Of a stretch of DNA of 64,000 bases, positions 37,501-48,700 are shown piece after piece. Origin of the DNA: Saturnia japonica (taxonomy: Eukaryota; Arthropoda; Insecta; Lepidoptera; Saturniidae); the NCBI GenBank assembly GCA_033032175.1, contig CM065332.1, positions 2,527,501-2,591,500 on the forward strand, read 5' to 3'. The notes beneath the pieces were generated by a model. The model worked only from the letters and a program-made list of their open reading frames with translations, had not been told where the DNA came from and did not search any database. Position numbers and translations under genes: made by a program. Positions within the stretch are counted from its first letter, which is position 1, and the number at the start of each line of letters is the position of its first letter.

Positions 37501-38248
37501 CTCTACACCTGAAGTAGTTCGTGCCTTAATTAAATTTTTCTCATTTTATGGCGTACCAAATAAGATCAGTGCTGATTCTGGTACTGAATTCAACAATACA
37601 CTTTTAAAAGAAACATTACAATTTTATAAAATAGAATTACACATAAGCACTCCACATAATCCTAATTCTATGGGTTTAATTGAAAGATTCCATTCAACTA
37701 TTTTAGAAATATATCGTATCGCTAAATATGAACATAAAATAACTGACGCGGCTAACGTTATGACTTATGCAATTATGTCATACAATCAAACCATTCACTC
37801 AACGACTGGTCTTACACCATTTGAAGTAGTTTTTGGACACACTGATTCTAATAGTACTTTTGAAGTAAACTTTAACAAACAATATACGCAACAATTAGTA
37901 AACGATCATATGAAACGAACGAAATATCTTTATAAATATTTAACAGACAAAGTAATTGAAAATAAAGAAAAGATTAAAACAAAACGTGGTGGTGAAACAT
38001 CATTTGATATTCAAGAAGAGGACACTATATTTGTAAAAGGTGTTAATACAAGGCGAAGTAAAGATAAACCGCGTTATCAAAAAGCACAAGTATATGGTAA
38101 AATTGACAGAAATATCTGTCCTGTAAAAATGAAAACTCGAAAAACAAACGTGCCTATTAAGGATATAAAACGACCTTCGCAGGTACCTCCTCGGGCTCCT
38201 GGCTCTGATCATCAGGATTCACGCCCTTCAACTTCACAGAATCGATAA
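34484..38248 (+). CDS. pol: Pol polyprotein: protease, reverse transcriptase, RNase H, integrase (1254 codons)
   Basis: Copies the RNA genome and inserts the DNA. Protease with DTG at 42-44. Reverse transcriptase with RMVVDYRRIN and YLDD at 455-458. RNase H with TDAS (D604) and a DHRPLAWLN segment. Integrase with the zinc-binding H909, H915, C945, C948 and the catalytic triad D978, D1031, E1067 (35 residues between the last two, DD35E). No stop or frameshift. The displayed ATG is only the start of the open frame; the protein is made as a Gag-Pol fusion by -1 shifting at 34490-34496. Every key catalytic residue is kept, so the enzymes should be active. Confidence 0.97.
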   Translation: MRKFSYKSLQERPPEIVHLNYDGINKLPHIYIPEIDARLMIDTGSTRSFISPAKADEYFSDYKYIDPFEVISTHGRSLHDEVIDIPLLESFKSPMNHKFYIYNVDGRYDGLIGSNLLKILNATIDMKNLILRTQNTEIPIIYSPPWEITLEPRTETRVKVPTNLINGEAIINFKNFGNEVRMPSAIVTCKDSFATTVMQNASQDSVTLTFNEPLNITSLNNNTCKINLSTGQQLNDFEIDELLTQNLSKLRLDHANQEEREAIEKLCFEYRDIFYCDKLPLTFSNQVKHRIRTKNEDPIFIRQYRLPPSQNDEIQKQVEKLLKDNVIQESFSPWSAPVHLVPKKMDASGEQKFRMVVDYRRINDITTDDKYPLPNINDLFDKLGKSTYFSTLDLASGYHQIEVDEQDRPKTAFTTPMGHFEFTRMPFGLKTAPATFQRAMDNVLRGLQGIHCLVYLDDIIIYSSSIQEHVEKLRKVFDRLKQTNLKVTLDKCEFFKKDVLYLGHKITKHGLQPNDDKIRAVLAFPLPRTSTEIKSFLGLIGYYRKFIKDFSKITQPLTSCLKKKNKIEINESYVQAFQKCKELLVNAPILQFPDFSKPFILTTDASNYALGAVLSQGSVGNEKPIAYASRTLNDAETRYSTIEKELLAIVWAVKHFRPYLYGRKFTIFTDHRPLAWLNSLKEPNSKLTRWKLRLAEFDFDIIYKNGKQNSNADALSRIKLNILKDDMSLRVNVSDTERSESPILISDSSETLTIPSDSDKTLTHPIRSPSSSTITACSLPETIHSAEDIDTNGIPIIEEAIDTKPNQILIFTWNRNQLSIKDLSHEKQKILEVHLPVNNTNLVKKFLLEYIKPKIKYFFYFESEIHRKQFTNAVIKLFKKDTVKIYECTKRVIYLGDEKEQRATILAYHQGKTSHRGIKETLMKLKRNYFWTNMDITVASVINSCETCKTLKYDRKPLKPELMLTQTQTKPFAEIFIDIFSIEGSYFLTIIDAFSKLGQAFEISNRSTPEVVRALIKFFSFYGVPNKISADSGTEFNNTLLKETLQFYKIELHISTPHNPNSMGLIERFHSTILEIYRIAKYEHKITDAANVMTYAIMSYNQTIHSTTGLTPFEVVFGHTDSNSTFEVNFNKQYTQQLVNDHMKRTKYLYKYLTDKVIENKEKIKTKRGGETSFDIQEEDTIFVKGVNTRRSKDKPRYQKAQVYGKIDRNICPVKMKTRKTNVPIKDIKRPSQVPPRAPGSDHQDSRPSTSQNR
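34490..34496 (+). promoter_or_regulatory. -1 ribosomal frameshift slippery heptamer
   Basis: AAATTTT read as gtA AAT TTT in the gag frame is a canonical X XXY YYZ site, placed inside the 49-nt gag/pol overlap. Slipping by -1 leads directly into the pol frame. I have not modelled the downstream structure. Confidence 0.75.
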
Positions 38249-39911
38249 AAATCCCGGTATAGTCCTTGTGAAACAAGGTCAAGCTAGTGTAAGTTATGAT
38301 AAGTGGACAATAATTAAGATTTTAGATTTAAGTCTGATACGTGAGGATTTAGAATTCAATATAAAAAGATATACTAAATTTAATCAATATTTAAAAACAC
38401 ATTTTGATAATGAAACATCTAATGTTCAACTTTTTAATGTAAAGCTTCAAACGAATTATGTAATGAATATTAGTATTCAAAAATTAGAACAGTTATCTCC
38501 ATCAACTAGAATTAAACGTGGACTTCTCAATCCTCTTGGATCTATTATTAAGCTTATAACTGGTAACTTAGATCATAATGATGCTTTAAGATATGAAAAT
38601 ATGATTGATTCTCTAACGACACGCCAAAATACACTCATTAAAAAGGTAACCTTAATATCAGATATTTCTGAATCAATGATAAAGATAACAAATTTCACGA
38701 AGGACAATTTCATTCGAATAGATAAAGAGTTACGAGAAATAAAAAAATTAATAAATCAAACTAATATTGATATAACTACCCATAATTTTATTAATGTTTA
38801 TAATTTATTTTTCCATAATTTTCAACTACTCTACATTCGGTTGAATGAAATTGAAACTTCTCTGGCATTCAGTAAATTAAAAATATTACACCAATCTCTT
38901 ATAAACTCAAATGAATTATTAGAATTGTTAAAAAAGATAGAGAAATTCTACAAACTTGTGTATCCAGTAAGTTATGACAATTTAGTTAAAATAGAGCAAT
39001 GTATAGAGCTTAAAGCTTATACAAAAGGAAGTCAAATAACATTCATTTTAGATATACCAATAATTAGAGATGAAATTTATACATACTACAGAGCAATTCC
39101 AATACCTATGACCAATCCTTCTAATCATACCACCATCATTATTCCTAAATTTCCTTACCTATTAGTAAAAGGGTCTAAATTTGTCTCGCTCACTTTACCT
39201 TGTAATGAACTTCACGACGAAATGTTCCTGTGTCACGAGGATGATTCTCGAACAACTTCAGAAGACACTTGCATAACAGCATTAATTCAATTTTCTTCGA
39301 ATACGAGTTCTTGTCATCCAGTACCAGTTGAAATCAAGACCATTAAGATACAACCAATTGGAAAAGAGAGATGGATTCTTCATAGTAACGCTGAGAATAT
39401 ATTATCAAAAATTTGTAACGACGAAATAACGAAAGAAAATATAGAAGGGACATACTTCCTCGTCCTAGATGACCATTGTGATGTTAAAATTGGTGAAATT
39501 ACGCTAAAAGCTCACCATATTACTACGAGTAATTTGAAGATGTCAAAATTACCGATTATTAATCTTCCCGAAATAACAATTACTGAGCAACAATTGCAAC
39601 GTGAACCCATCAATTTGGATAACAGTGAATTAATAAATCTTCAACATTTAAATAATCTTTTAAAAATCAGTGAAAGTGAACTAAAAACATCAAGTGAAAG
39701 AATTATTAATGTAAAAAGTGTTAGTGCCGGAACTTTATTGTTATATGTGATTATATTTCTATTAATTCTTGTATTCTTAGTATATAAGCTCAGTTTTTGT
39801 AAAAATTATTGCTATCGAAATAATCATAGTGATAATCATCCCTCTGATAATTTCGAACTTGAGGGGGAAGGAGTTATGCAGTCTGTACCCTCTCTTATTA
39901 CGTCTTGTTAA
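38183..39911 (+). CDS. env: Envelope glycoprotein, main exon
   Basis: Surface glycoprotein of the retrovirus. The frame is open from 38169 (after TAA 38166) to TAA 39909, so it overlaps the end of pol in another frame. After a candidate acceptor (CTTCGCAG, AG at 38181-38182) the first about 17 codons are strongly hydrophobic, like a signal peptide; the uninterrupted part usually taken as the gene starts only at GTG 38268. A furin-type RIKR site (38508-38519) precedes a glycine-rich GLLNPLGS segment like the fusion peptide of insect Env/F proteins. A single transmembrane helix lies near the end (about 39726-39790), followed by a short cytoplasmic tail. The last 40 nt lie in the 3' LTR. The type and the spliced start are inferences from known errantiviruses. 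Confidence 0.85.
39861..39871 (+). other. Polypurine tract
   Basis: GAGGGGGAAGG immediately upstream of the 3' LTR, the plus-strand primer site of retroviruses. It is inside the env reading frame. Confidence 0.88.
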
Positions 39912-40178
39912 TTGGTACATACGTTAGAAATGCTGATGTTACGTTTTTAACCCATATTATGTCTGCAAACTACTGATAGACACCTGGTGTTTTGACTGAA
40001 TGTATTGCGACATATTTCTCATTATTTCATAGTAAACAGCCCCACTTTGTGTTTATAGAATAAGAGTTTATAAAAGAGACATTTGTAACAAATAAAAGCA
40101 TTCTTAATAAAGCTTCTTGAGAATCAGTCTTGTCTTAGACTTTTTAAAAACCCTCGGCAGTGCTCCCGAAATTTAACT
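39872..40178 (+). repeat. 3' LTR (307 bp)
   Basis: Same length and, as far as I can compare, the same sequence as the 5' LTR. The final TTAACT is followed by the duplicated ATAT. Confidence 0.95.
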
Positions 40179-40454
40179 ATATCGTAACTTAAAACCAAGC
40201 GAGATTGTGGTCAGACGATTTCCAAGTAATGCTGTTAGTAGTCGAAAGAAAGGTAATATAATGAGGAAATGTGAATGCTTGTAAAATGTTGTTTTATTTT
40301 AAACAGCAGGACTTGATTTCTGGTGATTGTAAATCAATGATAGTTCAATGTTAGCGTGTTTGGACATCGTAGGTTCAAATCCTATAATTATCGCGAGCTC
40401 TCGGTGACGAATCCAAAGGATGGTGGTAGCGCTTTTACACACAATGCAAACAGA

Positions 40455-40790
40455 TCGGTGTTATTAAGTTTAACCTTTGTATGTTTGTCTGTCTATGGCA
40501 TAGTAGCTCGAAAGGGGCTGAAACGATTTTGAATTTGTTTAAATGGTGACTTGATCTAGAATGTTCTTAGCTATGATTCAAGAAAATCTGTTCAATCGTT
40601 TGAAGATTAGCTCTTTTCTAGTTGATATACGGATGTGAGCATCCTCCACAAATCTGTTAGAGTCAAAATTTGGTATTCTGTTACTTCAATGATATTAGAA
40701 GAACATGGTACTTGGAAGTTGACCAGATGCTGCAGCATCATCTGGAATCTGTGAAACTCCTTACCAACTTACAATAGATGTATTGGGTTT
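40455..40790 (+). repeat. Interspersed repeat family D, copy 2
   Basis: Shares blocks with 2885-3235 (GAACATGG, CCAGATGCTGCA and GGAATCTG). Confidence 0.6.
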
Positions 40791-43555
40791 GGATACATTG
40801 GAATGGTCTCAATGGTTATTTGTGTCGGGGGGATTTACCTTTTCAATATTCCTTTAACCATGCTGGTAAGTTACCACGTGAACAATACACCACGCTGGTT
40901 ATGACGCCTTTTCCCAAGGTTTCATAATACGTAGGCGCACTTACACATACTAACACACGTACAAAGAAGAGACCGAGTTAATAAGAAACACTGTATAATG
41001 TACCTATTCTATCTCATTCTCTCGCGGCCTAATCCTATAGATGTATGTGTTTGTCTTTTTTTAGTGTCGCTTTTTCGTTTAGATAGCGTTTCAAATCACA
41101 ACGGTACTGTAGAAGTTTTCATTTCAAAAACCTATAGTTGTATTGGAGATCATTTATAAAATAAATATGTATGATGAAAAAAATGGGGAAAAAATTTAAA
41201 AATAATGTGATAATGAACATAATTTGTTGTTATAATTAAAAATAATGCAGGATAAAAAATGTACTTGCAATTAATATTATGTAGGTAGATTATGCTATAT
41301 AAAACACACATTGAGAATATATAGAATTTAATTCATAATGTCATTAGATTATTTTTTTCTTAAAATATGTATCTGTATAGAAAATTAATCAGAAATATGT
41401 ATCTGAAAAAGTCTAAAATTCACTACAAACATCGAGTAGACGTTCGTGGGTTGAGAAGGCGTAGCGGAACACGCACACATTGAAAGTTTATTCCGATTAC
41501 GTAAGCAACCAAAAAATTCTAAGTAGCCCACAACCCTTGTAAGTCAACATAGATCCCATATAGTTCTGCTATGTCCGTCAGTCTGTCCGCGGTTTACCTC
41601 GGAGACTTTATAGTACTAGTAAGCTGTAATTTGGTAATGGATACATATTAATCACGCAAAGTGGTAAAATAAAACATGGGAAAAAAAAATTTAGAATAGC
41701 TCCTCTACAAGTAAAATGGAATGATTTTTTGAAGTGAATAATTATTTAGCCGCGTTGTGCGATTTTTGGTAGGGGGAAAACTTATGGGTTCGCGTAACCT
41801 TCGCGTCACCGATGACCTCGACATGCTCGTGATGTATTGCGCTTACGTCAGACTAGCGACGCTTAGTATAGCGGCCTGTGTACATATATACGCATGTTGT
41901 ATACATTCTATACATATACTCAACTGTATCATATGCGTGTTTGACCTTTTAGATTGGTAAAATCTTGTGATTTTGCGTCACCGACATGCTCGACAGTAAT
42001 TCAGACTATAATTGATTTAAAAATTCAAAATTGAGTTTTCTTTTCTGTCGGTAGTCCTTATGATTGTCTCTGTTTTTTTTTCTCGTCTATGCTATCGTGC
42101 GGGGTGTCGTTGGATAGGTCGTTCAAAAATATTGCGGGTGTGTGAAAACATTTTTCAATTCATGGATCTGTTTGCGAAATATTAAGTACTAATTTTTATT
42201 ACAGTCAAGTGTCCCCCTACTAACTAAATGGTTGTTTTTGGACACGTGAAAACATTCATGGTAGTGTTATACATAATGATGTTAAAAGGAAAACCATCAG
42301 ACGTATTTATTTCTATAGGCTTTACGTATGTTATCTTTGAAATACATTAGTGATCAATGTGGTAATGTACGTTAACCATTGTATTAATTCGTGTATTAAT
42401 TAAAATTAAAATTTTAATTACTGATAAGATAGGTATTAAGTAGTGAAATAAAACGGGAAACTCATTTAAACAATACCATTGAATAGATACACAATACAGG
42501 GTTTGTTTTTGGGGCTTTTGAATATTGCTTTTAGGGTTATTTATGGATATTTCATATTAATTTTAGGGGTATTTTTTTAAGAGTTGATAACCCTGCTCTA
42601 TGTATGTGTTTCTTTGAACAATGACTGCGACTGAGAACACCTGAATAGGCAGTTTATTACTGATAATTTCTTAATGAATTAATTTCTTTTACAGATAACA
42701 ATCGACATTTTGATTATCCACTGATGTAATCAATTATATTATATAAAAATTTACAAATACTTCCAAGTTTCTGCGTGTCCTGCAAATATGCGAAATATCA
42801 CCCGCATTATGTGGATTTTTATTTCTCTACTATTTGAGCATTACACAGAATACCCATAACAAGAAAAAAATCGTAATGACGCAGAAACCGACCAGAATTT
42901 CGTGCGCTTAGTAACAATACTCCTATACAATACGCTATGCAAATAAGAAATTTTTCTGCCTCTCTAATATGTTTCACCCGATGATAAGTGCATTAAATTC
43001 GAAGAACGCCGGTGAACACAAATAGATTGACTATCGCTGACCATCATTCTTATGTCGTCAAAAAATCACTAGATAGCCGCAAATACACTGACTAATGTCC
43101 CATATCGTACAAAGTGGGACACTGTGACAGATTTATCACAATGTGGTAACTTTGATTAATCTTATTCGAAAGTGGTCACCGATATTTACTACACGTTTTT
43201 AAACTAATCACATTTTTATATTTGTTGCTACGAATTCATTAACATAATACAAATTAAACTCTACACTTTCAACTTTTCACTCTTTCCACGACCGAACTGA
43301 ATGATAACGACTGACTTCTCCGCGAATTTTCCGGTCTATTGTCCGTTTGACGTTACACGAGTGAAGTTTATAGGAACTACGTTTACGATGCTCTGTTTAT
43401 TTTGCATATACAATACCGCTTTGTTTCATAAAAGATCAAGGGGAGGCACGAGCGTACTACTGTTTTACGGGGCGAGAACATTTAAAACAATTACGATTTG
43501 CCTGGATAGCATGTATTTTCTAGCATGACTAGAAGGTGGTACGACAAGATGATCG
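40791..43555. other. Non-coding stretch, no gene recognised
   Basis: AT-rich, with a GC-richer patch at 41755-42000 in which a GCGTCACCGA and ACATGCTCG motif pair occurs twice. Open frames of 67-75 codons show no motif. Nothing else is seen. Confidence 0.4.
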
Positions 43556-43619
43556 TATCCGACTGTATCGCGACCACCATACACCAAGTGGTAACACTTG
43601 CCGTAGTGGTCAGTCACGC

Positions 43620-44055
43620 TTAGGAGTGCTAATGCTTATTGTGAGTGTTCCTTAGAAGATAGATGTATACTCGCCCGGACTTTTTTGTAGGTCTTTTAAT
43701 GCCTATGATTACGTAGTACATTAATTTGCTATGTCTCTTATGGTTTACTCAGCATAAGCCATTTAAGCGCCCGAATTGATTCACCACGACCAGTTTTTTT
43801 ATATTTGTGGGGAAACCCTAATTCTTTTTCTAAAATAAAAGTAGCCTAAGTTACTCCCTATATCATTAGCTATCTACCAGTGTAAGTCCTGTCAAAATCG
43901 GTTCAACCGTTTCGGAGATTACCTGGAACAAACAGACAGACAGACAGAATTTTTTTTTTTAAATGGGCTTTTTGTTATAGGTATCGTGTAAACTTTCATT
44001 ATTTATTCATATTTTGACAAACAGACACTTCAATTTTATTAATTGTATAGATATG
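43620..44055 (-). repeat. Interspersed repeat family A, copy 5 (reverse)
   Basis: TTATTGTGAGTGTTCCTTAG through CAATTTTATTAATTGTATAG, truncated at the 5' end of the reverse copy. Confidence 0.72.
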
Positions 44056-44789
44056 TGTATATGTAATGGGTTACTCGTACACGGTTCCAACGATTTCAAT
44101 GAAAATTTTTAAATAAATAATGTGTTACATTCTAGTTTTACCTAGATAGGTTTTATTTTAGCTAAGCTCGGTCGTCCAGATATTTATTTATTAAAGTACT
44201 AAATATCCTTTCAAAACTTTTTCTATATAGGTATGTGTAAATGTATGCGAGAAGTATAGAAGTGCTGAGTCAGCGTCCAGCGACAATCTTATCCTATTTG
44301 AAACTCGCACATGATTCATAATGCGCAACGCACAATATGATTATTATATGCAAGCCAAATTAACTGAATCCGTCAAGCAAGAGAGGCGCGGGTGTAAACC
44401 CAGGCTGGAGAATATACGCATATGATTTAAAACAGGATCATGTTAATTAGTTTAGTGACGGACAGACAGACAGAGAGACCTTGCCTTGTATACGTAAAGA
44501 TTTTCTTCTCTATCTATTGTTTGACGTAGGTACCCACTTTTTACCGCGTTTTTATGTTAAATATAAATCCAAATTTATGACACGAGTGTAGGCAGATAAT
44601 AAATTATTCATGCAGTTTTGACCGACCGCTTGTCTTGTTACAAAGGAGCAGGAATATATGTTTCTCTCAGCTGCTGACATACAACTTACGTAACTGATGT
44701 GTTTTTATAATTGTACACGACTTTGAAATCGACAGATATAACTTTTATGAACAATTATGTGAGAAGAAAGAGCTACACGGTAGCAGTCT

Positions 44790-45260
44790 TATCAGCAAGA
44801 ATAAAGAAAGTTGTAATTTCTTGTTTGCTGTTCTGTGAAGGTGTGGAATAGCCTCCCATTCGACGTGTTCGGGTCCTTTGAACGAGGCGTGAAGAGGCAT
44901 AAATAAAGGTATTTCCATTGATAATTGCAAATGGAATTTGTCACAGGGGCTCGCAGTTGTTTCTGGGCTGCAGGTATTGTATTTTCCATTACCTACTGTA
45001 CAGTCATTTTGCCGAGCTAGGCTATACAAAAAACTGATTAAACTTATTTATCAAATCAGATTTTTATCACGTATTTATCAGGTTTTATAATAAGATCCCG
45101 AAGTATATTACTATTTTACCTGACCACAATTTCAAGGACCATGTAAAGCAAGTTTTACTTGTCTAAAGGTTATTTATTGTAGGGTACATCATTATGTGAA
45201 TGATAGTGATGTCTGGAAGTGACTCCCTCTCTGTGCATCCACTAAATTATTATTAATGTT
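44790..45260 (+). pseudogene. LINE 3' end relic, copy 1
   Basis: Encodes KVWNSLPFDVFGSFERGVKR, then H, a terminal motif of jockey/R1-like LINE reverse transcriptases (VWNSLP...F...), followed by untranslated sequence ending GACTCCCTCTCTGTGC. The untranslated part recurs at 54440-54640. It is probably two parts of one family. Confidence 0.55.
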
Positions 45261-45284
45261 TTATATTAACACTATTGTACAGTT

Positions 45285-45435
45285 GGAAAAAAAAACATAA
45301 ACCCGATCGAGTTTCTGACCGGTTCTTCTCGATGTCTGGAATATTTTCCAAACCGGCAGTAGTGGTTTGACGTTCATAAGTGCTTTCTTAGGACTTAAAT
45401 TGAGTAAAATTTTTTTTGATTTTGAATCAACATCA
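45285..45435 (-). repeat. LINE-tail-like repeat, copy 2 (inverse of 10055-10195)
   Basis: Contains CGATCGAGTTTCTGACCGGT and TTGACGTTCATAAGTGC, the complement of the intron 9 copy. A further piece is at 54650-54715. Confidence 0.5.
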
Positions 45436-45589
45436 ACAAGCCTCAACGAGTTTGGTAAGAGAAATAAAATATAATAAACAATATTGTATTGAAAAAAATA
45501 TTTAATGATTAGCAATACCCTAATCAGGGACTATGTAGAAATATATTTAGCTCAAAAATAATCCCAAAATGTACTTTGTGCAGTGTACA

Positions 45590-46115
45590 TTGTATAATAC
45601 ATATATTGAAATTTCTGTTTGTAATGTCAAAATAACAGCTTTTTACTAAATGCATATGAAAGTATATATATGATAACTATAAAGAAAAAAAAACTTTTTA
45701 AAATTTTTGTCTGTATGTCTGTTTGTTTCGGGTACGAAAAGGTACGATCTATTTTGACGGGACTTTCACTGGCAGACAGCTGATATTATGGAGGAACTTG
45801 GACTATTTTTATTTTAGACAAACAATTAGGGTTCCGCGTAAATAAAAAAACTGGTCTTGGTCATACGGGCGCTTAAATGGCTTAAGATGAGTAAACTATA
45901 AGGGATATATCAAGTTAATGTACTACATAATTGTAGACACTCAAAAGACCTACAAAAAAGTTAGCCAGAATATATGTCTATCTTCTAAGAAACACCCACA
46001 ATAAGCATTTTGTTTTTAAAATAGCTGGGAGCGGAGGAGCAAGATTGGCGCGTGTGCCCGATCAATAACATTCTGTAGTCCACGTGAGAGAAGCCGCGGG
46101 CACAACTAGTAGATA
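45590..46115 (+). repeat. Interspersed repeat family A, copy 6
   Basis: ATTGAAATTTCTGTTTGTAA to GCGGGCACAACTAG, near full length. Confidence 0.74.
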
Positions 46116-46730
46116 AATAATTAAACAAAATATTACTTTGTCTCGTCAGCAAATCATAACACTAGTGCTCGTCTGGAACGGATTGTCGCGTGTTGTTGAA
46201 GTAAGTGTCAAGTCTATGTGCCGCCTATCTTTTTGATAAGAATTTATGCACCGTCCACTACAAGAAAATGATAAATATTTATACAGCGTGTTCTGAACTT
46301 TAACATATTATAAAGTTGATGTGATAAATAGTAACGTATGCACCTAGGAATGTCATCTTTATATTAATCTAATAGCATCTCGTACGATAATAGAAAAAAA
46401 AACAAAGTAACTTCATTATGACGTTAATAAATGAGTTAGAATTTATCGTCAGCTCCTCTCTTTGGTGTCCTTTTTTATCATTTATATATTATTTCTTAAA
46501 GGTGATTTTGTCCTGGCAACGCCATAATATCTCCCTTTATTCTTCATTAAAATTAATGATTGAAATAAAATTATAAAGCCTATTTTCCACACTATTGACC
46601 GCTATTAACGAAATATATACAAATAGTTTACAAGTATTGTTTAGGAATTCATCTGTTGATGCTTAAGAAAATATATTCAAAGCGCCATCTATTAATGTTC
46701 TGTTTTACTAAAATGACAGTTGTTATATTA

Positions 46731-47245
46731 TTTCCATTTCTTTATTTTCTCGATGACAGTTCTAATTTGATAGTTGTAGTGCTGTGACCAAATAAGTAAT
46801 AACCATCGAGTGACAGTGACGACTCATCAGATTTTTATTAAAATAAATAAAGATTACCTGTCGTTATAATTATTTCTTTTCGTTGTCGAGTACCTACCTA
46901 TGCCTACTTATTTTACAACAGCTTCGAAAATTTTGAAGAAGTTGGCATTATCAATCAAGAATTAATACGTATAACATCTTGTAATGAAATATAATATTAG
47001 TTAATAAATTTGTATAAAAGTATCCGGCAGTAGTTTAGTTTCTTACATTTTGTAAAAAAATAACGGGTCTGTTATCGTGTTACGTTTATCGATATAGCTC
47101 CATCCCTATCAGTTTCTCCGACCCTGGTATAACCTTGTACGTGTGTAAACGTCATATTTTTACAAAATTATGCATACATAATGTAAAAAAGACGCTCGTT
47201 CAAGTTTTCACAGGAGCTGTCATCGAGAAAATAAAGAAATGGAAA
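46731..47245. repeat. 515-bp segment bounded by a perfect 29-bp inverted repeat
   Basis: TTTCCATTTCTTTATTTTCT plus CGATGACAG (46731-46759) is exactly complementary to 47217-47245. It may be a MITE; no target duplication found and no coding capacity. Confidence 0.6.
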
Positions 47246-47474
47246 CGGTATAGATTGTTTACATTCCATAACGTACATTCAACAAAGTAAAGACGTAATT
47301 TTAACCTTATATCAAAAATTTACAAGGTGATTTTGAAGCAACATAATATTCAAGTTCGCACATAAAAGAAGTCGAGTCGATTAATGGAATAATTTAAACT
47401 ACTCGACTAATTTAAACAATTGAAAAGAGAATTAATAGATCAAATAGTTTTCTAATGATAAATAATTATAAAAT

Positions 47475-48125
47475 CCTACTAATATAATCAATGTGAAAGT
47501 GTGTATGTTTGTTACTCAATCACGCAAAAACGGCTGAACGGATTTGAATGAAATTTGGCATACAGATAGTCTATGACCTAGAATAACACATAGAGTACTT
47601 TTTATCCCGGAAGTCATAGTTTAACCAGTGTTACCCTACAAATATAATAAATGGATAGTTCGTATGTTTGTTACTCAACCACGCGAAAACGGCTGAACAG
47701 ATTTGAATGAAATTAGCACACAAATATTCTATAACCTGAAATAACACATAGGGTACTCTTTATCCCGCTAAATGTCATAGTTTGACCAGAGTTATCCTAC
47801 AAATATAATAAATTTAAAGTTAGTATGTTTGTTGTTTGTACTGTTGTGAGTTTTATTGGGACGGTTAATGTGTTGGATTGATATTGGCATATAATGACAA
47901 TACCATAAAAACAGTGATAAACCCATGTATGAATTTCATATGCTTTGTCGTGTTCCGAAATCAACCGGTGCATATACAGTAATATAGCGGTGTGATAGGG
48001 ATCGCGTCCACCATACACATAGTGACAATCCCATCCATGATTTTCTTTTGGTTTGTCGTGTTCCGAGATCTATCTGTGTATATCCAATAATACGCAGACG
48101 AAGTCGCGGGTACCAGCTAGTTCAT
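47475..48125 (+). repeat. Internally duplicated repeat (about 165-bp unit, two copies and a partial third)
   Basis: Units begin CTACAAATATAATAAAT or similar, and each contains ACTCAA(T/C)CACGC and GGCTGAAC(G/A)GATTTG. It ends GAAGTCGCGGGTACCAGCTAG, the usual end of lepidopteran non-autonomous retroelements. Confidence 0.6.
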
Positions 48126-48469
48126 AATAATTCAAGGATTGTTCGAATATTCGTTTCAAACACTATTCGCACGTCCATAATGTTATTATTTCGATGTTCA
48201 CAATAACTAAACTAAGTAATGTTAAATGCTACGAAAGTTACAAAGTATAGGAAAAATCAAAGAAAGTTTAAGAATGTATATACAAGATAAATTGAAAATG
48301 TAATAAATCCCCGACACTATTCATTAGGACCATTCCAATGCATCCAAATATGATATCTCTTCTGTAAGTTGGTGCTGAGTTAGGTATGCTACGGATTCCA
48401 GATGGCGCTGCAGCACAGGTTAAGTTTTTTCTAATATTATTGAAGTAATATAATACCAAATCTCAACTC

Positions 48470-48700
48470 AATCAAACCTGTGGAAGATGCTCATATCTAT
48501 TTATCAACTAAAGAGATGATAATCTTCAAACGGCTGAAGAAATTTTCTTGAATCATAGCTAAGAATGCTCATGATCAAGTCACCTGTCACACAAAAGAAA
48601 CTAGATCAAAATCGGTTTAGTCTTTTGCGAGCTAGGATGCCACAGACAGGCACACAGATAAACATACGTTAAACTTAGAACACCCTTTTGTGTCGGAGAT
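48470..48700 (-). repeat. Interspersed repeat family D, copy 3 (reverse)
   Basis: Contains ATGCTCATATCTATT, AATCTTCAAACGGCTG and GTCACCTGTC in the reverse sense of 2885-3235. Confidence 0.55.

Larger units (their letters stand above)
32345..40178 (+). mobile_element. Complete errantivirus (gypsy-type endogenous retrovirus), 7834 bp
   Basis: LTR, tRNA-Ser primer site, gag, pol, env, polypurine tract and LTR in canonical order. The flanks repeat ATAT (32341-32344 and 40179-40182), the 4-bp duplication typical of insect errantiviruses. LTRs begin AGTTAT and end TTAACT and look identical over 307 bp. All three genes are open. The order and features resemble the TED/17.6/297 group of Metaviridae, which includes infectious members; the subgroup is an inference. 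It stands about 4.6 kb upstream of the Itpr start codon and in the opposite direction. Confidence 0.97.

Noticed and set aside
40310..40400. tRNA gene (GGTTCAAATCC B-box-like sequence)
   Set aside because: No cloverleaf can be formed and no A box is at the right distance; probably a SINE remnant or chance.
44745..45029. 94-codon minus-strand frame
   Set aside because: Antisense shadow of the LINE relic, which encodes a recognisable motif on the plus strand.
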